From NCBI RefSeq assembly GCF_023204835.1, contig NZ_CP096270.1:2992907-3056906 (forward strand): a DNA stretch of 64,000 bases, written 5' to 3'. Within the stretch, counting starts at the first letter, position 1. Each line of letters starts with the position of its first letter. Below the pieces are notes generated by a model. It saw only the letters and a list, made by a program, of their open reading frames with translations, was not told where the DNA came from and ran no database searches. Shown here piece by piece: positions 17,369 to 24,816 of the stretch. Source of the DNA: Salinarchaeum laminariae. GTDB taxonomy: Archaea > Halobacteriota > Halobacteria > Halobacteriales > Salinarchaeaceae. Position numbers and translations under genes: made by a program.

Positions 17369-17671
17369 CTACCGGCCGAATGTGCTGAGTGATGAGTTCC
17401 TCGCCGACGGGGCTCCCGGCAACCGCCAGCGGTCGTTCTCGCCGTGGACGATGTAGATAGCAAAGCACACGCCGAAGAGCACGGGACCAAGGGTCAGGAG
17501 ATCAACGTCGATCGACGGTACTGGCTCGCTCGACATGATGAGCATTGTCGCGGCCGCGACGCCGGCAGCTGTGCCGGCATAGCGTGTCGCTGCACGCCGA
17601 TTGCCGCCGGTCGACGCGATGCTCTGGAGGGCGTAGCCAAGCTCCAGGACGGCCCAGCGAGCAACACCCAT
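17369..17671 (-). CDS. Putative small membrane protein
   Basis: From ATG at 17669-17671 about 100 residues. Two hydrophobic segments are visible: YAGTAAGVAAATMLIMSS and DLLTLGPVLFGVCFAIYIVH, followed by a polar tail. No family is recognised. The frame is open upstream to 17755 but that part is Arg-rich and unlike protein. Codon use is acceptable, but coding status is not certain. Confidence 0.45.
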   Translation of the reverse strand: MGVARWAVLELGYALQSIASTGGNRRAATRYAGTAAGVAAATMLIMSSEPVPSIDVDLLTLGPVLFGVCFAIYIVHGENDRWRLPGAPSARNSSLSTFGR

Positions 17672-17778
17672 CGCCTCCGATGTCGCGACCAGTCCGCTTC
17701 GAAGGCTTCGACGTTGCTCGGGGAACCTTCGGTAGGGGAAGCAACAACTAAGCACAACTGGCTACAATCGGCTACACA

Positions 17779-18174
17779 ATGCCGGTTCGCCTCGACGAGC
17801 ACGAACCCGACGTCGAGCTCACGCCGGGCACCACGGAATCTGACTTCGTGGCGTTCCTCTACAGCAACCCCGAGTACGGATACCGGCCAGCCGAGATCAG
17901 AGACGCACTCGATACCCCGCGAGGAACCGCGACAACGACGCTGAAACGCCTTCACGAGCAGGGGTACATCGGGAAAACGAGCGACAGTCACTACCACGCA
18001 CTCGACCAGCGCGACGATCTCAGGCGGTACGTCACCTCACTCGAGCAACTCCACCGAATGTTCGCTGAACGAGGCGAACCGGAAGACGCCGGTGTGGTAC
18101 CAGACCAGGTCGATGAAGACGAACTCGAGGCCGAGCTTGAAGCGTTAGAAGCGTCACTCGACCGCGAGCAGTAG
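17779..18174 (+). CDS. MarR-like HTH protein, antitoxin-type
   Basis: A 131-residue protein. The winged helix lies at residues 18-75: ESDFVAFLYSNPEYGYRPAE, IRDALDTPRGTATTTLKRLH and a wing ending SDSHYHAL. The C-terminus is a long acidic helix (DELEAELEALEASLD). In haloarchaea this family usually precedes a PemK/MazF-like toxin. Here no toxin follows: 18175-18368 holds no gene and the next gene converges. It may be an orphan antitoxin that has lost its toxin. Confidence 0.7.
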   Translation: MPVRLDEHEPDVELTPGTTESDFVAFLYSNPEYGYRPAEIRDALDTPRGTATTTLKRLHEQGYIGKTSDSHYHALDQRDDLRRYVTSLEQLHRMFAERGEPEDAGVVPDQVDEDELEAELEALEASLDREQ

Positions 18175-18368
18175 CCCAATCAGGCCGCCACTTTGAGAAG
18201 TTTTGACAGCAACAATACTTCTCCCACAGGGTCACGGTGCGTATCGAGCCGACAGCAGGTGAGTACTTTCGGGTCGGTCCACCAGACCCGTGACAAAGTG
18301 AGTAGGCCGGGGAGGGGCTCTCCGGGTGATCTGCGATACGAAACTACGAATGCCAGACAGTGTGATTT

Positions 18369-19748
18369 CTACTCCCGGTCAGGTAGATACCCTGGGAACT
18401 CGCCTGCAGGCCCTTCCCGGAACACCTCCCGATATGTCTCTTCGAATACGTCGTTGATCGTGTACAGGAGGTCATTCTCACTACTGCAGAATTCATTAAC
18501 GGCCGTATCGAGCTGTTGGAAGTACGATTCGGCCAGATTGTGTGGGTCCAGTTGGTATTTTTTCGTTACGAGTGCAGAGGCGCTTCCCAGTCGATGTTCA
18601 TCTGCGCCGATGGAATTGATCGCGGCGCTTAGCCGCTCAGCATAGTCGTCGGTGCATTTCTCAGTGAACACAGAGTTAAACGACCTGCCAGCATGATGCT
18701 CTTCGTTGTGTACATTCCGTGCTGGTGGTAGCCGAAGCCGGACGGAGAGGGTTCGATTCCGGAGAGAATCGGTCGTCGGTGCATGCCGGAAGTACAGTTT
18801 GATGGTACTCGACTGGTTGAGCGGGTCTTGCTGCCAGTACTCGGGGAGGATGCCTTGCCACTTGGCGTTACTGGACGGTGAGGTCGTCCATCCAGAGGTC
18901 TGGAAATCGTACTTCTGGGTAAGTTTCCCCTCCCAGCTATTCGTCAGATAAGTGCTCAGTTCTTCGAAATCACTCTCGAACTGACTGTTTGCCTTTTCGA
19001 CCTGCTGGATGAGGTTTCTGTGCTCGAAGTACAGGGTGAGTCGCTCGTTCAGTTCGTCTTCGTCGATAGATGAGTCCATGTTCTCGGTTTGTTTCAGCGA
19101 CTGAATGAAATCTGTGAACTGAATAACGCTCCGGTTGGGGTAGTCGAAGATGGCGTCGTCGATCTCTGCTTCAAAGCTCTCGACGATATCAGCCCAGGCG
19201 ACCGGTTCGAACGTCTTATCTGAAGGTGGTGGAGCGGTGTCGCGTTTCACGTAGAGGTACTCGGTGTCATCTAATCGGTCGACGATCAGTTCGTCCGAAT
19301 CAAACCAGCTGAACCTCCACTTGTCCGTCTTAGCGTATTTCCTCGTTTGTCCATGGCCTTCTTCGGCGCCGACTTTCAACTCCAGAAACACCGCCCACCG
19401 AGGGTGGTCGCTCAAGGAGCTGCCGCCGGCGATAACGAGATCGATTCGTCCGCCCGATTCGTCGTCGACGATACCGACTTCCTCCTCAATTTCGATGTGC
19501 TGGCCGGTGAGATTGAATTCGTGGAATTCGATGCTTTCAAAGAACGTTTTGAGAAGTGTGTATCGAAACCCGTGTGGTTTCTGCGGGTCCAGAAAGTACT
19601 GCAGCGTGTATTGGTAGCTCGCCTCTCTTGACCCGGGGAGTATTGAGAAGAGGCTCACGGGGCGTTCTACAGTTCGGTCAAGTTCCATGTACGCCTCGAT
19701 GAAGTCTTCCAATTCCTCGGCTTCTAACTCAGGGGCGTACTCAGTCAT
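18369..19748 (-). CDS. PD-(D/E)XK nuclease family protein
   Basis: An intact protein of 459 residues. The N-terminal 140 residues carry the nuclease core in order: SREASYQYTLQYFLDPQKPH (helix), GRIDLVIAGG with Asp103, WAVFLELKVGAEEGHGQTRK with Glu123-Leu-Lys125 and Gln134. This matches the PDDEXK_4-type family. The rest is a long mixed region with a helical part (LNERLTLYFEHRNLIQQVEK) and a beta-rich C-terminal part, seen in other members of unknown target. It stands alone, convergent with the MarR-like gene. A defence role is inferred from family and context. Confidence 0.75.
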   Translation of the reverse strand: MTEYAPELEAEELEDFIEAYMELDRTVERPVSLFSILPGSREASYQYTLQYFLDPQKPHGFRYTLLKTFFESIEFHEFNLTGQHIEIEEEVGIVDDESGGRIDLVIAGGSSLSDHPRWAVFLELKVGAEEGHGQTRKYAKTDKWRFSWFDSDELIVDRLDDTEYLYVKRDTAPPPSDKTFEPVAWADIVESFEAEIDDAIFDYPNRSVIQFTDFIQSLKQTENMDSSIDEDELNERLTLYFEHRNLIQQVEKANSQFESDFEELSTYLTNSWEGKLTQKYDFQTSGWTTSPSSNAKWQGILPEYWQQDPLNQSSTIKLYFRHAPTTDSLRNRTLSVRLRLPPARNVHNEEHHAGRSFNSVFTEKCTDDYAERLSAAINSIGADEHRLGSASALVTKKYQLDPHNLAESYFQQLDTAVNEFCSSENDLLYTINDVFEETYREVFREGPAGEFPGYLPDRE

Positions 19749-19899
19749 ATCAAGTCCATTCCTGAATCGCCGTTCAATCTACCTTCCACCCAACGTAAAG
19801 AAACCGGCCAGAGTAACAGTTATACAGGTCATAATGAAACTGTATCGCAGACTTCGCTTCGAGGTGCTTCGTGCCCGGAGAGGGTGCCACGGCAGTGTG

Positions 19900-20094
19900 T
19901 TACTCTAATACCCTGGCCGGGTGCCTGCTACTGGCGAGTTCGGACTTATTTGGAGCGGCAGTCTTTCTGTGGCTCTGAAGCCGATTCTTAGCGGAGCACC
20001 GACGATCTCTGAGCGAATCGAACTCGACTGGCCAGCCGAGCGCGTCGCCACACGCCAGACCGAGCAGCACCCCTTTGGCGCGCTGTGTTGTCAT
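19900..20094 (-). pseudogene. ADP-ribosylglycohydrolase, N-terminal fragment
   Basis: MTTQRAKGVLLGLACGDALG and WPVEF are the typical start of ADP-ribosylglycohydrolases, enzymes that remove ADP-ribose from proteins or nucleotides and are normally about 300 residues long. After WPVEFDSL the similarity stops; both following frames end within 40 codons at 19900. Only the first 25-30 residues of the family remain, with none of the metal-binding Asp motifs of the later part. It is a truncated relic. Confidence 0.65.
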
Positions 20095-20193
20095 GCAGGA
20101 GTTGATGGCGCGGGCCCGGATAGGTACTACCTTGGAGCCAACCACCATACGGCCGAGACAAGCGTCCGCTAAGCTTCGTGGTTGTAGCAGTCG

Positions 20194-21204
20194 TCACTGG
20201 GCCCTAGCTAATTGATAGATGCGGTCGCGACTGGTTCCCTCGGCGTCGATCAGGTTGTACTGCTCCATTTTGGAGAGGTAGTTTCGAACGGTCCGGTCGG
20301 TTTTTGCGTCATCAACGCGGTCACGGTACGCGTCGTACAAGTCGGGCGGCTCGATGGTGCCGGCTTCCTCGATAATGTCGTAGATTGCTCGCTGGTGCGG
20401 AGTGAGCGTCTCCAAACTTTTCTGCCGGACTGCTTCGCGGGCTTGCGGGATGGCGTTCATGATCCGTTCATCGGTGATCGCGTCGGCACCGTCGCGGTCG
20501 GCGGCTTGAGCGGCGCTACGAAGAATCGAGAGTGCGAAGCGGGCGTCGCCGGCCGCTTCGTCGGCGATCGTTTCCAGAAAAGAAGGGTCGATGGTATCCG
20601 GTGCAAGGCCTTTGTCTACGCGTTGGGCCATGATCGCGACGAGGGCATCGAGACCGTACCGGTCGAAGTGGACACGCTCGCTGCCTCGCAAGCGGCTCGT
20701 CAACCGGGCGTCCGTGTCGGCGAACAACTCGTTTTCGCTGTTCGCGATCAACACCATGGAGAACTGCGAGAATTCATGCAAGTCGTACAAGATGCGTTTG
20801 CCTTGGAGTTGATCGACTTCGTCGAGCACGAGGACGCAGTGTTCCCCAGTGTAGTTTCGGAGTCGTTCGATGAGTTCGTCGCGCGGCGTGGACTGCCTGT
20901 GGATGTCGAGGTTTCCCCCGAGGCCTTCGAGGATCCGGTAGAGCGTGCGGTATGCGGAGTAGTTCTGCCAGCAGTTGACGTACAGCGTTTCAATGTCGAG
21001 GCGTTCCTCACGGAGCCGGTCGGTGGTGAATTTCGCGATGCAGGTCTTCCCGACACCGGACGGACCGGTCAGCAGCGCTGTTTCGGCTGGTTCACCGCGC
21101 GTAACGGGATCGAGAACGCCGGACAGGTGTTCGACCTCGGGATCGCGATGTACGACCTCGTGAGGAACGAAGCCTTCGCGCAGGAATCGGGCGTCTTCGA
21201 TCAT
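20194..21204 (-). CDS. orc1: Orc1/Cdc6-type replication initiator
   Basis: A 336-residue AAA+ protein. Residues 40-60 hold Walker A (GPSGVGKT), about 123-131 Walker B (CVLVLDEVDQL), then sensor regions (SMVLIANSENELF, LTSRLRG) and the lid with GDARFALSILRSAAQAA. The C-terminal winged helix (TPHQRAIYDIIEE, DRTVRNYLSKMEQYNLIDAE) binds origin DNA. Archaeal Orc1/Cdc6 proteins load the MCM helicase. The length is short compared with chromosomal copies (often over 380), as in plasmid-type Orc. It is intact and has a TATA element (CATTTATGG) about 28 nt upstream, so the island may have or have had its own origin. Confidence 0.9.
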   Translation of the reverse strand: MIEDARFLREGFVPHEVVHRDPEVEHLSGVLDPVTRGEPAETALLTGPSGVGKTCIAKFTTDRLREERLDIETLYVNCWQNYSAYRTLYRILEGLGGNLDIHRQSTPRDELIERLRNYTGEHCVLVLDEVDQLQGKRILYDLHEFSQFSMVLIANSENELFADTDARLTSRLRGSERVHFDRYGLDALVAIMAQRVDKGLAPDTIDPSFLETIADEAAGDARFALSILRSAAQAADRDGADAITDERIMNAIPQAREAVRQKSLETLTPHQRAIYDIIEEAGTIEPPDLYDAYRDRVDDAKTDRTVRNYLSKMEQYNLIDAEGTSRDRIYQLARAQ

Positions 21205-21221
21205 TATAGCGTGTTAGTGCC

Positions 21222-21276
21222 CGGATTCCCATAAATGGAATCGGGTGATTTCCAGAAATTCCAGACCCAGGCTGGG
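21222..21276. promoter_or_regulatory. Palindrome and TTCCAGA repeats before orc1
   Basis: GATTCC and GGAATC form an inverted repeat with the orc1 TATA element between them, which could be a self-repression operator. Immediately beyond are TTTCCAGA and ATTCCAGA in tandem and then CTGGGAA in the opposite sense. Orc proteins bind repeats of this size beside their own gene; whether these are such sites is inference. Confidence 0.35.
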
Positions 21277-21343
21277 AAGCGCGATCAGAATCGAGAGCCG
21301 CTTCGGTAGGGCCCGAACGCGTCCACCTAGACCTATCAGCTAC

Positions 21344-21694
21344 TCAACGCGGGCCTTCGTCGTGTTTTTCCGTGTCCTCAGTACTGGCGTTCCGGAGATT
21401 CTCCCGATACTGCGCCCATGCTTCATACATCTCGACACGCTCTTCCTCGCTCATCGTGTCGTGCTTGTCCTCGTCGAAGAAGGGGAGCTCCTCTTTCTCC
21501 GGAACCGTCATGAGTTGACCGAGCGGGTAGATCTTCTCGTAGTAGTGTTCCAGCACCTATTCTTCGCCGTGGTCTTCGACGGCTTGCTGGATGTACTCCG
21601 TTGCTTCTGGGTAGTCCTCCGCGAGCTCTTCCATCGTTGGGCCGGGGTTTCGAGGCTGCGTATGTACAGGCTGGGTAGAAAAGCAGTTTTCCAT
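21344..21694 (-). pseudogene. Small acidic protein gene with in-frame TAG
   Basis: The frame starts with ATG 21692-21694 and reads TMEELAEDYPEATEYIQQAV up to EDHGEE, then TAG at 21557-21559, and continues in the same frame with VLEHYYEKIYPLGQLMTVPE, DEDKHDTMSEEERVEMYEAW to a stop at 21344-21346. Without the TAG it would be a 116-residue acidic, helical protein. A GTG directly after the TAG might allow a second product. Function unknown; it lies upstream of orc1 on the same strand. Confidence 0.55.
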
Positions 21695-21975
21695 GATATA
21701 GCACGTTCTTTGAATCTGCCGGTAAAGAGCGTCTGTCGCCCGATATTAGGAACTGCAGTGGTTGATCACTCCAGGTTTGATAGTGAGGCAGGTAGAGTTG
21801 ATGAGCGAAGCCCCGAGAAGCGGAGCTTCGGCAGGTGAATAGCCGTACGCGAATTTACACCTATATAATCGTTAGGAGAATATGTCTTGAGAAGTGGTAA
21901 AGATATGTGGAATTCTTTGAATAATATTGACTTTCGGGGCGAGGTCTTATTAGTAAGCAAAGGACCAATTCACCT

Positions 21976-23739
21976 ATGGGAACAGGAAAGAAAGCAGGAC
22001 ACCCCGTATCACACACCGACTCGTTCACAAGCACCCTCACGGGCAGCGACGGAAACTACACAGGGCATGCACAGTACGAGGACGGCGTCGACGAGACGTA
22101 CGGCCGTGATGTCACCATCGAATCCCCACCCGACGACATAGCTACCTATCAGCACCGACGCCCCCTCGAAGCAATACTCCACGAAACGAATCGACAGGAA
22201 ATCCAGTACAGCGGCGACCGAACCACAGTATTCGACAAGGCGATACTCGATCTCGCCAACCCAGCGCTCACAGTTGTAGACGCGCCACTATCGAAACTTC
22301 CAGTCGATCCGCAGTACGTCAAAGCCCTACTACTTCACGACGCGTGGTGCATGAACTCCCGGCCAGGATTAACGCGGCATCTTGAGAACAATCCCGAAAT
22401 CTCCGATCGCATCGGATTCGAGTCTACCCCGGACCAATCCACGTTCGCGTTGAAAGCAGGCGAGATGGCCGACACCGGGTACCGGCAGGCTGTGCAGGAA
22501 GCAGCGATTCACGCCGTGTTCGCCGCGTACCGCAACGGAGTTGAGCCGCCTGCTGAGGTCAAAACCGCGTACGAACTGGAAGCTCACGAGACGATCACCG
22601 ACCCCGCATTGGAAGCGACGTACCATCACGAGTTGATGGAGTGGATCGAGTTCGTCTTCGATGCGATCCTGGATCCACTGTCGTTCGGTCGCCGCCCGAA
22701 TCGCTCAAAAACAGTCAAGCAAGTGCTCGGCTCAATCGCGTTAGGCGCGTTAAGCAATAGCCCGACAGCAGGGTACGACACCGGGAAGTGGCGGTTCGAT
22801 TCAGACGAGATACCGACACCTGCGCACGTTAGTGAGCTAGTCAGGGAGTTGGAGTTCGATGAGATTACAGACATGTTCACGCAAGTCAATCGGTTGTTCA
22901 TTCGGTGCGCGTCGGATCTGGGATTCTTTGACCAAGAGTACGATTACGCGGTTGACACGACGTGGATCGACTGGGGCCGGGATGCGGAGGACTGGATGGA
23001 ACTAATCAACAATCCGAAAGAATGCGCGTCGGGGAAGGGCTGGTGCTTCGCAGCCGTGACGGTATGCGACACAGATGCGCGATTCGCGCTTGGTCTGGAC
23101 CTAGTGCGTGAGAAAGGAGCGACGATCCAGCATTTCAGGCGGCTGTTACGGATGGCTGCCCAAGAAGGTGAGATCGGGCGAATCCATGCCGATCGAGAAT
23201 TCTTCGCTGGTGACGCGGTATCAGCATTCCGAGTGCTTGCGGGGAATCACTGGGTTATCCGAGCGAAGCGACAAGAGAACGGCGATGTCGCGGACGCGAT
23301 CAACAATATCTCGGGGGAAGCTCCGATCGCTGACACCAGTCTCGAATTCGCGAACCTCCGAAAAAACGTTGACTTCTACGCGCATCCCCGCCCAGAGAAA
23401 CACCGGAGTAACTCCGACAAGACGCACATGCCGTTCATCACAGATTTGCCAAAAGAGGATACAGACCTGCGGAGCATATACTACCAGTATGCGTACAGGT
23501 GGAGTGCGGAGACGTACTTCAGACAGCTGAAACATAGGTTCGCACCTACCACAGAGAGTCCCTCACCCAAACTCCGGCTGTTCTACCTGAACGTCGCGAC
23601 AATCTTCTACAACATCCACACGCTGATCAACCGCGCCACCTCCGGGCTCGGCTATCCCCTCAACGCCGAATTCTACCAAGTCCTCAACGCCATCGTCGAA
23701 ACCACATTCACACGAAAGCACCCGACCGATCCATGCTGA
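21976..23739 (+). CDS. DDE transposase with long N-terminal region
   Basis: An intact 587-residue protein. The catalytic domain has Asp327 in YDYAVDTTWIDWG, Asp406 in IGRIHADREFFAGD and Glu512 in YAYRWSAETYFRQLKHRF, the Y-(2)-R-(3)-E type box of IS4-like transposases. The first 310 residues include an acidic start and a helical part (TFALKAGEMADTGYRQAVQE). An AT-rich TTATTAG lies about 30 nt before the ATG. Its stop overlaps the start of the PCNA gene by seven bases, so the two are one operon, which is very unusual. I could not see flanking terminal inverted repeats by eye. Confidence 0.8.
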   Translation: MGTGKKAGHPVSHTDSFTSTLTGSDGNYTGHAQYEDGVDETYGRDVTIESPPDDIATYQHRRPLEAILHETNRQEIQYSGDRTTVFDKAILDLANPALTVVDAPLSKLPVDPQYVKALLLHDAWCMNSRPGLTRHLENNPEISDRIGFESTPDQSTFALKAGEMADTGYRQAVQEAAIHAVFAAYRNGVEPPAEVKTAYELEAHETITDPALEATYHHELMEWIEFVFDAILDPLSFGRRPNRSKTVKQVLGSIALGALSNSPTAGYDTGKWRFDSDEIPTPAHVSELVRELEFDEITDMFTQVNRLFIRCASDLGFFDQEYDYAVDTTWIDWGRDAEDWMELINNPKECASGKGWCFAAVTVCDTDARFALGLDLVREKGATIQHFRRLLRMAAQEGEIGRIHADREFFAGDAVSAFRVLAGNHWVIRAKRQENGDVADAINNISGEAPIADTSLEFANLRKNVDFYAHPRPEKHRSNSDKTHMPFITDLPKEDTDLRSIYYQYAYRWSAETYFRQLKHRFAPTTESPSPKLRLFYLNVATIFYNIHTLINRATSGLGYPLNAEFYQVLNAIVETTFTRKHPTDPC

Positions 23740-24473
23740 CAGCAGTGCTTCCCGCAGAGCGACTCGCAACCGCCGTGGACGCCGCGGCGACATTTGATGA
23801 AGAGTGCCACCTCACCATCACCGATGATGGGATCACGTTCCGCGGAACAAACGAAACCCGCGAAGGCTGGGTCAGAGTCGAGGTCAGCAAGGCAGCGTTC
23901 GAGGACTTCGATCTCGACGGAGACAGAATCGACGCCACGATCAACCTCGAAAACTTCCAGCGCTTCCAACGACTCGCTGCCGGGACCGACACCGTCCAAT
24001 TCGACTTCGACGATGATGCTGGCCGCGCAGCGCTCCGAGCGAATAACGTGTCGTACTCGTTCCCACCTATCGTCTCAAAGTACGTCCCGGGAATCCCGGC
24101 GCGACACCCGCCGCAACGGCCAGTGGCGATCCGGTTCCCTGGCGACGCGCTGCACGTCCCAGTCAGATTAGCCGAGCCCCTCACAGCACGAATCGCAATC
24201 GAAGATCGCCAAGACGGGAACATACTATCGATCACAGCTCACGGTGACGACGATTCGCTGGAGTATACAATCCACCAAGAGACAACCGAAGGAGGACAGA
24301 TCCCAAGCGTCGAGGCAGTCCTCGCGCTGGACAACGTCACCTCGATTTACGACACCATCCCGAACGAAGCGAGGGTTCGAATGGCGCTCGGGGAGAAAGG
24401 CCCGATCGTCGCGCAGTTCTCCTTCGCCGACGGAGAGGGGTTGGCACGGTATCGGCTTGAGCAGGTCGCGTGA
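23733..24473 (+). CDS. PCNA-like sliding clamp paralogue
   Basis: A 246-residue protein of normal PCNA length. The N-terminal domain starts MLTAVLPAERLATAVDAAAT, with CHLTITDDGITFRGTNETRE, and the second domain ends IYDTIPNEARVRMALGEKGP and IVAQFSFADGEGLARYRLEQ, the last strands of the clamp. PCNA encircles DNA and tethers polymerase, ligase and other enzymes. The sequence is clearly divergent from the chromosomal haloarchaeal clamp (for instance the linker region is Pro-rich: IPARHPPQRP). Its ATG lies inside the end of the transposase gene, so it is coupled to it. Confidence 0.85.
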   Translation: MLTAVLPAERLATAVDAAATFDEECHLTITDDGITFRGTNETREGWVRVEVSKAAFEDFDLDGDRIDATINLENFQRFQRLAAGTDTVQFDFDDDAGRAALRANNVSYSFPPIVSKYVPGIPARHPPQRPVAIRFPGDALHVPVRLAEPLTARIAIEDRQDGNILSITAHGDDDSLEYTIHQETTEGGQIPSVEAVLALDNVTSIYDTIPNEARVRMALGEKGPIVAQFSFADGEGLARYRLEQVA

Positions 24474-24643
24474 CCATTGGCGTGTTCGGCAGAATCGCAC
24501 CCATCTCAATCGAAGTTGCCGCTGAGGCAATTACCTGGGTGATTTTTAAGTATCGAGCAACTTGATCTGTGTAGACGGCCGATTCCGGGTGGTTCAGGGC
24601 CTGGACGTGATCCGGCGACCGGTCAGAACCCGTGAGGCGGAGG

Positions 24644-24661
24644 TTGCCCTCTCACGGCAAT
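24644..24661 (+). other. 18-bp identity to tRNA-Glu anticodon arm (att-like)
   Basis: TTGCCCTCTCACGGCAAT is identical to the anticodon stem-loop of the tRNA-Glu gene, whose copy is on the minus strand at 27557-27574. Identity stops at both ends of the 18 bases. tRNA anticodon arms are common attachment cores for archaeal tyrosine integrases. The two copies are inverted relative to each other. Confidence 0.65.
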
Positions 24662-24777
24662 TATGTCTCGACATCTTCATCGGATTACTATCCGTCCTAC
24701 CGCGCCCACCGACGGCGTTGAGCGATTGCTCGAAATCCAGAGGGGAGGGAGAATACGGAGACCAGCTGCGGCCAAGT

Positions 24778-24799
24778 CTTTATAAGTAAATAATAAATA
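24778..24799 (+). promoter_or_regulatory. AT-rich promoter of recombinase gene
   Basis: CTTTATAA at 24778-24785 and AATAATAAAT at 24790-24799 precede the ATG at 24817. Either could serve as TATA box for a short-leader or leaderless transcript. Confidence 0.5.
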
Positions 24800-24816
24800 A
24801 GAATGTCACTTCGCTC

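Larger units (their letters stand above)
24474..24816. other. Gene-free spacer with att-like copy and two promoters
   Basis: No protein-like frame occupies this 343-base stretch. It holds a TATA-like TTTTTAAG at 24543-24550 with no gene behind it for 260 bases, an 18-base copy of the tRNA-Glu anticodon arm, and the TATA region of the recombinase gene at 24817. A short untranslated RNA starting near 24575 is possible but unproven. Confidence 0.45.
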
